Shown piece by piece: positions 1 to 13,600 of a stretch of 64,000 nt of DNA. The notes under the pieces were generated by a model, which was given only the letters and a program-made list of their open reading frames with translations, had not been told where the DNA came from and ran no database searches. Location of the stretch: positions 17,199,770-17,263,769 of the forward strand of contig CM046333.1 in assembly GCA_025403435.1 (NCBI GenBank), read 5' to 3'. Origin of the DNA: Artocarpus heterophyllus. Taxonomy: Eukaryota; Streptophyta; Magnoliopsida; Rosales; Moraceae. Within the stretch, counting starts at the first letter, position 1, and every line of letters begins with the position of its first letter. The position numbers were made by a program, and so were the translations under genes.

Positions 1-1046
1 ATGCAGGCTTTTTCGTTACATGATCAACACTGAGGTGATACCCAATTATTGGACTATGATTGATATATTTTATTTAGTAAAGATACATAATAATAATAAA
101 AAAAATCACTTGCTATGGTAGCTTTGCTTAGTAGGTTCAAAGTGTGATGACTTAACTATTTTCGAGTTGCCCTCTTGTTGAAACATAATAATAATAAAAG
201 GAAGTGTGTGTTGGCATATATATACATATATATATTTGTATATATTGTGTCTTTCACAACCTTTTTTGCAAGATTATTTTGGTGCTATTGGGATTGTTTA
301 TTAATAAGGTTGAAAGGACATAAATAGACGGAAATTAGGTCCATCAAGATTATAAGGTTCAACAGAGAGGATTAAAAAAGGGGAGAGAATTAAAGATCAA
401 ACTTTTGCTTTATTAATGTTTCATGGTGGATCAGTTGGTTTTGTTTTCTTTCTACTTTTCATAGTTTGTCATAGCCAGTGGCATCTTCTTTGCTCACGAT
501 CCATTATATGCAGTTGAGAATTTTACGGTAGGATATTAAAAAAAAAAACCCAATCAACAAGGTTTTGTATTAAACCGATATATCTGCAACACTAGTTATA
601 TTAATTTCTATTTATTTGCTTTTCATTTTGATGGAATCTAATATTTAAAAATATGCATCATAATCAATACCTTATTAGTGTACCATGATCGACATACTGA
701 TTATTTTTAGTTGCATGAATAGTCAAGCAATAATTACACATCGACCTTAAAATTAAGGTTTTGAGTTGGAATTATCTAATATTTAAATTCAAAAAAATAA
801 TAAATAAAAGAAAGTCATAAAGTGCTGATGCCAAGATATTGAAGAGATAACATTGGTGACGCACCCATACTCTATCGAGCCTTTCTTTCTGCGCAATTAT
901 GGTATATGTTTTTGTTTGGACTAACATGCCCAATCTCCTTTCTCATTTTATCTTCTTTATTTTTCCCCTTCCTTTTCCATCATGGCTTTATCGTTTAAAG
1001 AAGTTGTTTTTGGCTTTAGGAAAAGATGGCAAAAAGTACATGCTTA
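1..1046. other. Intergenic DNA, no gene seen
   Basis: AT-rich sequence with homopolymer runs and no open frame with coding character on either strand. I see no splice-compatible exon set. It may be distal flank of a gene outside the window. Confidence 0.5.
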
Positions 1047-1180
1047 GTGTGCCGTTTAGTTAAAACCAAGACTGTAAAATGCTTATATGTTACAGTAAAA
1101 AGTTACAGTTTAAAATTCTTACGTGTTACAATTCTTAAACTCAAATAATAGTTTTAAACTATTCTTTTAAACACCATAGT
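1047..1180. mobile_element. Short MITE-like element
   Basis: About 130 bp with inverted ends: the left end reads TGCCGTTTAGTTAAAA and the complement of the right end reads ATGGTGTTTAAAA. The interior has repeated TGTTACAGT/TGTAA motifs also seen in the elements near 52.1 kb and 62.1 kb. There is no coding capacity. A hAT-like MITE is the best guess; I could not fix a target duplication. Confidence 0.4.
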
Positions 1181-3965
1181 CAATATGACATAATTAATGA
1201 CTAGCAAATTAGTCCTAAGATGGCAAAAACTAAGGGAAGTAAATGTCCAGATCAAGGATTTCACGTATTTTAATGTAAACAAGAAAAGCATCAAGAGAAA
1301 ATAGACAACTTGAGTGTGGATTCCTTTAATTAAATATATATATACACATATGATTAACAATGTTAATTCCACGAAATCTCATAGATATGTCCTCCATTAA
1401 GTCCTTCATTAAAATCCCTATCCTATATTTAATTTAATTTAATTTTTTGGAAATAATTTTGATCATTATGTCAATCAAATAATGATCGTAAGTTTTAACT
1501 AACGGTAAATTTACACCCATATTTTCTATATTATGGTTAAGAATTTGAATGTCCTTATCCGTCGTATATTATATAAATACAAAAAAAAAAAAAGTCAATG
1601 CACGTATAACAACACCAAACTTTTTCTTGGGTACAACAGACAATTTAACATCGTTGTACTGTTTTTGTAATTCTGTTGCTTGTTAGTCAGAAGTTAGAGA
1701 CAAACAGGCATTTGGAAAAAAAATTTTCCAAAGTTTTTGTGAATACCAAAAACAGAATTTTAGGTGTTTGCTAATCTATATATAAAATTATTGTAGGGAT
1801 ATATAATAATGAAAATAAACATATCATTCTACACATATTTACAATTTTAGTTTTTATTTCTAATTTTAAGGTCAATATTTGTAATATTTTTACACCAAAA
1901 TATTGAAAACATAATATATTATTTCAAATATTTCTACAAGGATAAGTTATTTTTGTTAAAGGGGATAAACTAATACATCTACTTAAAAATTAAATGACAT
2001 GAAAAGTGAAAGTAAATTTTTTTACATCACACCTCTATCAAATTTCTAATAAAATATCTTTTGAACAAATTCATCACTTGCACTCATCAAGTTCACTAAA
2101 ATATTGCCCCTTACTCACGTCATAAATGTTGTAAAACAAAAAAAAAATACAACAATAAAATGAAATAAAATAATAATTTTCTAATTTATTGATGTTATTA
2201 CAAAACATTTAAAAATTAGAAAAAAAATATTTGAATAAAGAGTAAAAATTTTATTTTTGTTAAAGAGTTGTAACTTTTAAATAAATATTTAAAAATATAT
2301 ATTTTATGTGCTTATGGTAAAAAAATACATAGATTAGGAAATAGTGTTATTATTGAGGTTCAATAAATTTGAATTATGACAATAGTTAAAAAAAAAAAAA
2401 ACCATTGACATGCTTCTCAAATTCTATTGTCGGGGAATAAATTTTCAAAGCTGCTAGGCAAAAACATCGTATACTAAATACGATTGTCTATTGTAAATAG
2501 TTATCAAGCTAAAAGTAGCCTTTAGAAGCAATGTCAAATTATAGGAATGACAATTAAACTTAACTTTAACATGACAATGGTAGTGAATACGGAGCAACAA
2601 TTGAAAAGAGTATACATGAAAACGAATAAAAAGAGCCTGAAACGATGTTGTATGGATAAAATATATTTTTAGTAGAACAAATACTAAAACTACCACAAAC
2701 ACATTGAAGAATGCTTACAAAATAGAGCAAAATAGGATACAAAACAAATCGACTAAAGAAAAGAAAACCGAGACACTTACGCTAAATAATAAATGAACAG
2801 ATATGATTAAGCATTTAGAAATAAATGATATAGATCGATTATTGTCTAATCCATTCTCGCATTCCCAACGCTTACAAACAAGAAGAAACACAATTATTTG
2901 TACGCTTTTACTGACTCGAAATTTAATTTTATTCCACAATTTTTTCTTACTTTCAAGTTCAATTAAGCGAGTTGATTTTATTATGTCATTTGATTATTTT
3001 TTGACTCAAACATGAACGGTTCTAATGTTACGGGCAAGGATTCTAAAGCGAATTTAGTAGATTCTATTATTCGATTCTCTTTTGACATCGTATGGTTCAT
3101 TAACTTACAATACTGTTGTAACCCTACTATGTGCTAAATTCTAATCTTGGTTGGTCTAAGAACTCGAATTAAATCTCTATGATTCCACTTCAGGAATTTT
3201 TTGTTAAGACTTTAAAGGGTTTATTAGCATGTGAGGTGGGGCCAGGCTGCGCCTTAAAGTCTAAAGTGGCAATACCACTTGGAATGGAAGCTAACAAGTG
3301 TTTCTTGTCAAACATGCGAGGCGCAAGGTTATTAGTTTATTCTTACGTATTTAAAATCTCATTTTAATCGAGTTAAAGAAAAACTTATTTTACTTGATCA
3401 GACTTTTTCGCGTTTCATTGCTATAATTCCTCTGAGATTCCATGTGAACAGGCTCAAAATGATTCCACATAATCTTCTCATTTCATTTCTTATGTCACCA
3501 TCTTAGTTGCAAGGGAGGTCACATGCCCACATTCACAAAAGGTCAAAAAAAAGAGTAAAAATTAAATTTATGATAGTGAATAATTATTTTCATGACGTTC
3601 ATATTATACGCTGCAAAATTATGTAGTATGTATTTAAATGATACTTTTTTCTATTTATAAAATGTTTAAGTTTTTTGTTATATTTCTACATGACTGGTAA
3701 AATGTTTGCTATATGTCTAATTTTTTTTAATATACAAGTCATCTAGCAATGAATCTGATGACACAACAGTTAGTATTTTTTTTTAACCGGGACGATTTTA
3801 AAGTTTGATAATTTATAGTTCTATTTTGAGGTCTTTGTCCAATCGATACACAGTGTGGTGATGAATTAGTTGTGATGGGATTGAAACTGAACCCATTCTT
3901 TAATTTAAGTTATATTAGTGAGCTTCCGAAATTTCTTTTTATAGACAAAGGGAATAAGATAGCAT
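1181..3965. other. Intergenic DNA, no gene seen
   Basis: AT-rich sequence full of A and T runs. Short open frames here, such as the one at 3179-3367, have no family signature and no supporting splice sites. I see nothing functional. Confidence 0.5.
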
Positions 3966-4223
3966 TAAAGGGTCGTTTGGTGTACAATAATTCTAAGAGT
4001 GAGAATAGGAGCAGATTCTTATGTTTAGTGCAAGAATTATAATTTTTGTATTTTCGAAAAACTCAATCCCATGGGATTCACTTTACCTCATTTTGGGTAA
4101 TCTAAATCCTACCTAACAAGATGATATTCATATTCCCAAGAATCTTAAGAACATAGAAATCTCACATTTTCTTCCATCATGATGACAACGACATCGACTT
4201 AGATGAAGACGGCAACGTCGCCG

Positions 4224-5640
4224 ATGATGATAATATAATATAATATAATATTAAATATTTATAATATTATCATAACAAAATTAGTATCTACTAATATTAA
4301 TATAAAATAATAATTTAATAATAAGGATAATAATATTATTAACAATAATAATAGAAATATAATAATATAATATCAATATGAATAATATAATATAATGTTC
4401 ACAATAATATTAATATTGAATAATAATAACAATAATAAATTTACAATTATAAATATACAATATAATTAAATATTTTTTAATATTATCATAATAATAATAT
4501 TATTTATTGCTATTAATAATATACAATAATAATATATTATTGAGAATGATATATAATATATAATATATTGGTATAAATATTGAATTAAATAATAACATTA
4601 TAAGTATAAATTTATATTTATATAAGGTTAATTACATAATTATATCTTTTAGTTTTAACTTTTTCTCAATTTGTCCCTCTATTATTAGAAATTATAGATA
4701 TATCCTTAAAATTTTAAAATCTTATTTCATTTTTATCCTTATAAATAGAAAAAATTAGGCAAAGCAACATGACTACCCTTAAATAGTTTTGTACAATATT
4801 TTATATATTAAAAACATTAAAAAAATTTTAAAAAAACATTAAATCTCAAAAGAAAGATCTTAAGTTTTATGACTTTTTAAATTTCAAAATTTTTTTAACA
4901 AATTTTCTGAAAAAGAAACATATATTCTATAAACAAGTTAGGTTTAATTAAAGGTATTTTTATCTTATCTCTATATTTTTCAATTAAAAAAGCTTGTGAT
5001 GGATAAAATTGAAATAATTTTTTAAAATTCAAAGGATATCTTTGCAGTTTCTAAAAACAGATGGACAATAAAAACTATGAGGAATAGTTATGTATTTAAC
5101 CCTCTTTATATATAATATAAATACAAATATTGTATTAAAATAAATAATAATAATAATTTAATAGTATGATATTAATATTCATAGTAATATTAATTTCAAA
5201 CTATAATAATAATAATAATAATATTCATATTCATATTTATGTTGCTATTATTATTTAAGATTAGGACTAACATACAATATTGATGTATATTACTTATTAC
5301 TATTTTAATTTATTAATATTTGATATTATTATTATTATTTATAATAATAATAGTATGATATTAATATCAAATTATAGTAATATAATAATAATATTCATAT
5401 TTATGTTGCTATTATCATTTAACATTAGGACTAACATATTATATTTATATATATTACTAATACTAAGATAGTATTTTAATTTATTAATATCTAATATTAA
5501 TATTTTAAAATAATAATAATTTTATTTTGAACAATAATATTATTTTAATATAAATAATAATTTAATAATAATAATAATAGTTGTATTGATAACGATGATG
5601 ATAATATAATAATAATAGTATATAAAATTTTTTATATTAA
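4224..5640. repeat. TAA/ATA low-complexity tract
   Basis: Long runs of ATA, TAA and AATAT units, nearly free of G and C, interrupted at 4625-5102 by an inserted element. Such tracts form by slippage and are prone to length polymorphism. The short frames within it are not genes. Confidence 0.75.
4625..5102. mobile_element. Non-autonomous element with about 110-bp inverted repeats
   Basis: The left end (GGTTAATTACATAA...) and the complement of the right end (GGTTAAATACATAA...) match imperfectly for about 110 bp, including shared AGATATATCCTT/AGATATCCTT and TTATTTCATTTTTATCC-type blocks. The flanks share TTTATATA, a possible target duplication that is weak in such AT-rich DNA. Long inverted ends suggest a Mutator-like MITE. 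No coding capacity. Confidence 0.45.
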
Positions 5641-5860
5641 TAATATTCAGTGTAGTTATCTTTTTAAGAATAAGAAATATAAATATAAACATTATATTAA
5701 TATACAAATAATAATGGTTATGTTTTTTGAAAGATAATACAATAATTTATTTTTTCTAACTATATAAGATTCTCGTGTATAACCAAATACAGTAAAATAT
5801 TATTTCTAGAAATTTATGAGAAGATTTTTATATACAACCAAATGTAATGATATTAATTTC

Positions 5861-6552
5861 TTAAGAATTATATTACTTCTTATCACTTTTTTTTAAAAAA
5901 TAATTTTTACTAATTATTGCATATTAAATGTCCCAAAGCTTCCCTTTCTATTCACGGGGAAATGATAATCAAGTAAAGCAGAATAGATTGGCTGACTTGT
6001 CTCTCTTTCATATTGCAACAGGCCGGGTATAGGGGCATGGTGGAACCCAGAAGCCCAATCTCTCGGAACTGGTCCAAGGGGCCCAAGTAGTGTTTCCCAA
6101 ATTACTGTCCAACCTGTCATGCGTACCAAAAAACAGAGATTACCAGTAGCTGGAACCTTACATAAAATAAGCTTTTATTTTTTCTCCTTTTTTTTCTTTT
6201 TTTCTTTTTTAATGATTAGTCGAGTCTCGAACTTCATGCTCTTAATAACTCCACAAAACTGGGAAGAAAATCAGGTCTGACAGTTAGATATCCTCTCACC
6301 CTCACCATATCTCTCTCTCACTCTACCTGAAAATGAGATCGTCTTCAACAAATCAGACCCTTTTTACTGCTAATTTCGATCTCTTAGGCAGCTCAGATTT
6401 TTCTTCCTGAAAAACTTCATTTAATTAATTAGCTGGAAACTTTAATTAATTACATTTAATTTAATTTTCCTAAATTAAAGCAAGAAGGAGTCTAACTTAC
6501 TTTAAATATAAATTAATCTTCTGTCACAAGAAAATTAGAGTGCAGACTTACT
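5861..6552 (+). promoter_or_regulatory. Upstream region and 5' leader of the bZIP gene
   Basis: Precedes the bZIP start codon. Pyrimidine-rich CTCTCTCTCACTCTACC near 6307-6325 is typical of plant leaders near a transcription start. I cannot place a clear TATA box or the exact start. The short minus-strand open frame at 5914-6129 lacks family features. Confidence 0.35.
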
Positions 6553-7895
6553 ATGGTGTCTCCAAATGGAGCGCAGAGTCCGTCACTGGGAACTCTCCAA
6601 GGCAAGTCGTGTAATTTTAACGATCTGCCTCTCACCGAGCTTCTTAAGGACGTGATTTCCAATGATGAAATGCAGTTTCACCACAATCCTTCATGTTCTT
6701 CTTCTTCCGCTACGTCTTCCTCGTCTTCTTCGTCCTCTGTTCCGCTTCTTTTCGGAAATTTCGACACGATTAATGGGGCGATGAATAAGAGAACGATTGA
6801 TGACATAGACAAACAGTCGGTTCAGATTCAACAGCAGCTTATCGGCACTCTGGGAGACACCAGCGTGATCGAGAGTTTTTTAGCTCGGGGTGGTGAATCA
6901 GAGGATAACCGGAGCGCGGTGGTGGACAATGTGCAGCAGATCATGGTTGTAGATCCGATGATTGCGGCGTCGCAGCAGGCCGATTGGTTACAGTTTCAAT
7001 TGGCGTCCGCACAGCAACAGCAGCAGCAGATTACGATGGTGGATTCCGGGGGTTATTGCCCGGTCTCGGAGTACGAGAACTCGGTTTTGGACGTTGGTTA
7101 TTCTAAGAGCAAGGTTTGTTCTTCTATGCCGGCGTTGCCCTTGACGACTTCGGATTCTCAGGCGGCAGTGGCGGCGGGGGGGAAAAGGCGACGGTGGTGT
7201 TTGGATGATCTGAAGGCGAAAAGCATTGAGAAGCGGCAGAAGAGGATGATCAAGAACCGGGAGTCCGCTGCTAGGTCAAGAGCAAGAAAGCAGGTTTCAC
7301 TTGGAACTATTTTTTTTTTTTATAAATATATTTTAAGCTATATAATATGTCTCTATGTGTGTGTATATATATATAAACGGCCAAACATTGGTGAGATATG
7401 CTTCCTACCAATCTTTTCCCCACAAAAATTTGAATTTCATTATCAAGTAAAAAAAAACGTCTCACACGAAAAGTGCAAATGAGTAGTGATATTAGTGTTT
7501 TTATATTACATTTACTGACCAAAAAAAAAAACATCGTTAAAGTCTATTTCTTTGTAAATTGGCTTGCAAGTAGAATTGTTATCGGCAAGGAGCTTATGCA
7601 TTGCGTGATTTCTAAATGGTGTTGTTTTTTGTTTGGATGCTTTTAAGGCTCATACTAATCGGTTGGAGCAGGAAGTGTGTCGCTTGAGGAAACTGAATGC
7701 CTGGCTCAAAGAGAGAAAGGTACCTCTTCATTTTCGTTTGTATTGATCAGCAAATTATTATCACAATTTTTTTCATCGTTTTAATTTTAAGGTGTTGGCT
7801 TGCAGGAAATGGATATACACTTATCTGCTAGTCAAAATACCAACGTGCCCCATTTGAAATACCAACTGCGACGAACGAGCTCAGCTACGTTCTAG
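6553..7895 (+). CDS. Group-A bZIP transcription factor (AREB3/EEL/FD-like), divergent
   Basis: Three exons: 6553-7293, 7648-7719 and 7806-7895, with GT-AG introns, giving 300 aa. The basic region ends exon 1 and has the invariant N-x7-R (N235, R243, within NRESAARSRARKQ). Leucines 253, 260 and 267 make a short zipper. The C-terminus LRRTSSATF matches the kinase/14-3-3 motif of group-A bZIPs but has Thr where Pro is usual. N-terminal LPLTELLKDVIS and TSVIESFLARGG resemble the conserved group-A C motifs; poly-Ser and poly-Gln stretches lie between them. Group-A members bind ABRE/G-box (ACGTG) sites in the nucleus in abscisic-acid, seed or flowering control. The zipper segment RLRKLNAWLKERK departs from the usual E/N-rich form, so partner choice may differ. 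Class is firm; subclade is not. Confidence 0.88.
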
Positions 7896-9244
7896 TGTCT
7901 GGTTTTACACATTCATTTATATTTTTTATTTTTTGCTTTTCCTCTTTGGTTGATTGGGGGGAAAACTTTTTTCTTCTTTTCTTGACAAAGCAAAGTAGCT
8001 CACATGGAATAAAGTCATGTGCAAAGAAGCCTCCAATAGCTCAAGACAAGTATTTAAAAAAGTCCGTATAGGTTTGTATTTCTCGCTAGTGGCGTTACTC
8101 TAAAGAGAATTAGTTCCTCTATCAAACACTTCAATTTTATTGAAAAAAAATTATTTATTCCACCACCTTATCTTATACGATTTAGACATTTACCACCTTG
8201 GAAGTATCACAGTGGGACACCACCGTAAAGTATCACAGTCGAATACTTGTGGTCACCGACCGGCTGTCATCAATTGTTGGATTTTTGGTTTTATTGTGAA
8301 CTACCCCTCCCATCTTACATGATATTTTTGGCGTATGATTTTGTTGGTGTGTCATATTCTGCAAGGACTTTTTTTAATTTTAAAAGAACACTAGCATAAA
8401 GATTTTTGCCTTTTTTTTAAAGAGACATCACATGTTGTGCCACGCTATGCAACACTTTTAAAAAAATATATGTTTATATTTTATTCATATTACATTTAAA
8501 AAAATTATATTACATTACCGTTTCATATTATATGTATAAATTGTATTACACTTAAATATATATAGTATTTATAAAAAGTAAGTTTCAGAATATAGTATTT
8601 ATGTAAATTCTCTTTTTTAAAATAATATAAGACTTATTCCTAAGTGCTTCTCTAAAGTATTACGTAGTTTTATGCTAATTTCTATTTGAAAAAAAAATAT
8701 ACGCAAATGCGATGTCAAATTCCTATACTAACTCCCTCGTTTCATCTAAAGCCCCCATTATATTCATGGGAAAATCTCTAGTATGTGAATATATATATCT
8801 ATTATATTTTTTAAAACACTATAAAATTTGTGCACTTAATTTATATATATATATACACACACACGTATATATGTTTATATATTAACTTAAAAAGGGAGGA
8901 GTTCGGGGGAAAAAAGAAGGCTTAAGCAAACGAGTGAAACGGAACGTTACCTAATTCTCTCCATTGAAATTCTTGGAATGGGTTGAAGGTACAATGAGCT
9001 CTCAAAGCCCAAATCACAACTTCAACTAACCGAGCACGACTAAAAGATCGCAAAAAGAGAAAATTACACAATACGTTGCTTTTTTACCAATTTAATTTTT
9101 TATGAGACAATAAAAAAAATAGGCCAGATTAATAGTTGAATAAAAATTAAGAGATCAAAATGTTAAAATAGTTAATAAATAATCTATTTAATTTAAATAT
9201 ATATTAATTAAATAAAATAATAACTAAAATACTTTAAATTACAA
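7896..9244. other. 3' flank and intergenic DNA, no gene seen
   Basis: The 3' UTR of the bZIP gene is followed by AT-rich DNA with several TATATA tracts near 8790-8880. A 60-residue frame at 8140-8322 has no recognisable family. Nothing else supportable. Confidence 0.45.
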
Positions 9245-9790
9245 AACCCTAACAGTCAAGTGCCCTTTCCCCTTCCTCTTTCTCTCCATCTTCCGCAGCA
9301 TAGCTCCTCTGTCTCATAAACTCATCATGCAAACTCCTGCCGCCCAACCTCGCCACCAACGAAGCAACACGGACGGAGTACCTGTTGCCGCCCAACCTCG
9401 TAGCCATCAGAGCTTGGCACCAACCACCATCCGAGATCTCGAGCCGTCAATTGCTAGGGAGATCGCGAAACTTTAGTCATCGGGGAGAACAACGGCGTCA
9501 TCTAGAGCAATTCTCATTACCAGAGGAAGCAAGCGCTAGAGTCGCAGAGGGAGCGGATTCATTGCTGGAGTCACGCAGAGAGCAACCGCGAAAGTTGGAC
9601 GAGGTCGCGTGAACGCATGAGGTAGCCGGAGTCACATGGGGAGAGGTTGCCAAAGTCATGCAAGGAGCAAGCTTCGTCGCTAGCGTTACGCCAATGGCTG
9701 GCTTCGTCACCATATGCCATACAAGAAGACTCAGACGGAGAGGATCGGAAAGAAAGAGGGTCAAGTTGGAAAACTGAAACAGAAAATGGA
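9245..9790. other. GC-rich, coding-like block of unknown origin
   Basis: The base composition changes sharply from flanking AT-rich DNA. Open frames exist on both strands (9385-9612 + and 9498-9794 -) but neither is a family I recognise. It contains an internal repeat of CCGCCCAACCTCG (near 9340 and 9388). The block could be a captured gene fragment, the 5' part of a transposon, or a decayed exon. No function is proposed. Confidence 0.25.
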
Positions 9791-10375
9791 CCATTTATTT
9801 TTATATCTTGTAGACATGGCTGTTTACTAACAACTGTTTTAAAAAAGGACTATATAGTGCAATTTCTGATTTTGTATGTCATAAATTATAAAGCTTAGAA
9901 CAATATAAGCCACAAAGTTTAAATCAGCCATAATTTTTTACCTCCATAAAAAAGAAAAAAATTAGCTCCATCTCTCACATTTATTCCCCTCTTATTCTCT
10001 CCCTCTCCTCTTATTCTCTCATTCCCCATACCCCCTCTCTCTTTTGACACTCTCTCTCTCTCTCTTATCTCTCTTTCTCTTTCCTCAAGACCGTCTTCCT
10101 CATCCAAGTTCCGTCGAAAGAGCAGAAGATTTGACTACTCCTACTCCAATGTGTCGGACGATCGCGATTCTTCTCCAACCAACTCTCTTTCTACTCTCAA
10201 TCTCTCTACCCGTTTCTCTCACTCATCCCTCCCTTTTCTTTGTCCTTTTCTATCACATCACTTATCTCTCTCTTCCGCATGTGGTCCATAATTGAGCTTT
10301 CTGAGGGGAGGATATTGTGGATGCTTGTTCTTTGGATTCAAGTTCATGATCTTGATAGGGAGGTTGTAGCAGAGA

Positions 10376-10646
10376 GTGGCAGTGGAGATCCGCCAAACCA
10401 ACGAGTTCAAGAGCTCGAAGGTGGCCATGAAAGAGCTAAGGGGAGAGCTCGAGAGGAGATCGTCCGATCGAGTTGCCGGATTGGTAGGCAACAGAGGGAG
10501 GGATCAAGGAAAGTTCGGAAAATTTGAGAGGGTGCTTCATGGCGTTGAAATTTGGAGCTAAGAATATCATTGCTCAACTTGATGATTTCTTCGACAAGAT
10601 TGTTGAAGGTAGGAAGAATCTCCTCGACTTTTGCAGCAATAGGTAG
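10376..10646 (+). pseudogene. Frameshifted coding-like fragment, family not recognised
   Basis: One frame reads MKELRGELERRSSDRVAGLV and onward to a stop near 10561. A second frame, shifted by one base near 10548, continues as [18 protein letters not shown]... to a stop at 10646. The two halves look like one charged, coiled-coil-type protein broken by a single extra A. Upstream, 9960-10260 is a pyrimidine-rich CTCTCT stretch like a leader. I do not recognise the parent protein. It could be a decayed gene or a transposon-captured fragment. Confidence 0.35.
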
Positions 10647-13600
10647 GGCAAACGGGAAAATAGATGAAGAAGTCATGTTTCTTTAGCAGAAATGGTAATA
10701 AGAAAGCAAAAATGTTCAAAAAAAACACACAACATGTCCTAATGCGACATGCACCAGGTCTAGAGCATTATGGGAATTGCCTTAACAAAAAGTCAAACCA
10801 ATACTATTGTCATAAATAGGATGGAAATTTTTATAACCGTTATTTTTTGAGGCTTACTTTTAATAAATATCACTTATATTTGAAAATATTATTATGCTAT
10901 TAAAAATATTATGATAGATAAAAGAGACAAAAGAATAGAAAGTTGAAAGAGTGTTAGGATTTTTTTGTTTGGATTGGTTAGGAAAAATATTTAAATGAAT
11001 CCCGCATTATTTTAAAAAAACAATATAAGTGATAGTGTAGTAAGTTTTGTTAAATTGTATTTTTTTTTTTTTTGCATGAATAAACCTATTTTTTAATATT
11101 GTAGCATAAAATGTAACTTTCTCATTTAGTATTTTTTAAAGCATAAAACTAAATAGCAAGATTTATAATATTTAAAGTAAATATTGTATTTACTAAATAA
11201 ATAATTTATTTGCTCTTAATAAATAAATTATTCATCAAGTAAAAATATTTTTTTACTACACATGTTTTAAAATCTACTATTTACTCTAAAAAATTTTAAA
11301 AGATGTTTTTTACCTCTTCTTCCATGGTAAAAATTACACTATAGGGTATATTTACAAGAGTAAAATTAATATATAACAATTCTTTCAAGCTATTTTATGC
11401 ACAAAAAGGTACATAGTAATGATTATAATTATTTCATATTTTATTCTACAAAATTTTGTAATATTTATATGTATTTATTTTACTTGTTTCATTCTTCTAA
11501 ATTTTAACGTGACTAATAAAATTATACCATATATCTCATTCTTCATCCTTGATGTAATTGGAAGTCATTTCAAACTTTACAAAATCCATGAACTGGTAGT
11601 GGTAAGTCATTACCGACTCCACAGTATTGAAATAGAAAGAAAAAAAAAATTGCAGACGAAAGTTGCACTTTAGTAAGAATAGTAAAAATCTATTTATGTA
11701 TTTTTCTTAAATATTATAAGAGTTTTGCTCATTTTTTCCTTTTAATATTAGTATAAATATACATGCACACATGACACATACATGTAAACGTAGAAAAATC
11801 ATAGATGCATGCATATAAACGTAGGCTAAGGCCTAAGGCGTAAGGGTATCCTCAATAAAATCATATAAAGAAAATTCCTTTTCCCATAAATTGATCAAAG
11901 TGGTGTACGGACAGAAATGTATTTCCTTATAGAGCCGATTTTAATAATTTGCAACATGAGCACCATAGGACTTTGACATGAAAAGTCACAGCTAGGGGAC
12001 GTGAACGTTTGCTTGCTTATAGCTAGTTGGCAGTGGAGTGAAGAAAGCCAAGGAGTCAAAAGTGCCAAAAGAATATATGCCTTTGGAAATTTGTCCACAC
12101 TTTCTATGATTTCATGAGGTATAATAACTATTCATTAGCTTTTGGAATTATATTCTTTCCTTTATCTATCTCTTTTCTTTGTGCTCCTAAAAGTGGTTGT
12201 GTCTAAAGAATAAGTGATAATATGTTAAAGAGGGGAGACAGTGTCCTTTGTCCTGGTGTTGAGTAAGACCAAGATTGAATTTTGTAGAATACGCATGAAG
12301 TTCATAAGAAGATAGCAGTTTTATTAGGAGGACAAATTAACATTTATATGAAACTAATAATGTGTTCCAATCAAAAGATGGATAGCAAAGATCCGTCCAA
12401 CAAACATATTTGTACAAGGATGAAAGGAATAGTAATACACACATATCTATTGGGAAAAATAAAAAAAAAGAGAGAGATAAAATAATATTAAAACCTTTTT
12501 TTTCATATAATAATGAAAAAAAAGTTGGATCTCGAAGTATTTTAAAACCAAGTAAAGAGCCAAATAGAAAGCAATAATTAATTGTTCTACTTACATTGCC
12601 GGCAAAATAATAACAACAACAACAACAACAACTTTTTCTCTAATGAATAAAAGGAAAAAAAAAACTTGAATAAAAACACCAAAAAAAAGAAGGTGTATAA
12701 AGTACAAATCAAGTGTCTTAGCAGACAAAGTGCATGCAAATCAAATGACCTACTGGCTATTTCATGTGAGAAATGTGGATTTGTGGTAAATGTTTTGTTA
12801 TCCAATTATAAGGAACGCGCCATATTAAATATATAATGTTTTTTTTTTTAAGTATAACTTGCTTTCATAATGTGTTACGATTCCAAATAATTTTTGACCC
12901 AAGCCATCAATAACATATTAACTATTGAGAACGCCCGACAAGATGTTGATTCGATATATCAAAAATAACAATAGAAAACAATCAAACATCTATCTCGTGA
13001 TGAAAAGGTCTGTTGAAAATTTAATATGGCTGGTCCAAAATATAAAGGATAATTAGATCATCTCCGGCAAAGCTGTCAACTTCAGAATTATAAATATAAT
13101 TTTTGGTTGGAGAAACTGCAAAGGACCACGACATTAATCATTAGATGGTCAATAAAACAAAATGATGATCTAGGTGGTCTAAAATGTGAGGTTGAAAGTA
13201 AAGTTAAAAAGTGGTCATACAAAAGATTGTGTTTCCAATCCCTATCTTAGCAAACAAAAAAATAAGAAATAAAAAGGGTAAAGAAGAGAACTTTTTACAC
13301 TTGTATAAAAAATAATGATAAAAATTCTACAGTTGGATAAAAAAAATCTATCCATAAAATTTATAGAAATTTTTATAGTAGAAATTGTTTAATTTTACTA
13401 CCAGTGATAACTGTTGTTTTAAAATTAAGCTGTTAGCTTAATTTTTTAACAGTTTGATTTATGATTAGACGTAGTTTTAGTCAAATGCTACAAAGTCGAC
13501 ACTCACAGATTAAACCGTTGAGAATTTATCTAACAACTCAAACAGCAGTTTCTACTAGTTATAAAACAGAATTATCTAGTTTTATTTAAATTGTAAAATA

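Larger units (their letters stand above)
3966..5860. mobile_element. Probable large AT-rich hAT-like element
   Basis: The left edge reads GTCGTTTGGTGTACAATAA and the right edge, as complement, reads TACATTTGGTTGTATATAA. This is the TTTGGT-type end common in plant hAT MITEs. Between the edges lies a very AT-rich core dominated by TAA/ATA trinucleotides, plus a nested element at 4625-5102. No transposase is visible. Boundaries are approximate and the assignment is an inference from the ends. Confidence 0.3.

Noticed and set aside
11895..12098. Minus-strand frame resembling a secreted peptide
   Set aside because: It has no ATG start and no cysteine pattern of a known family.
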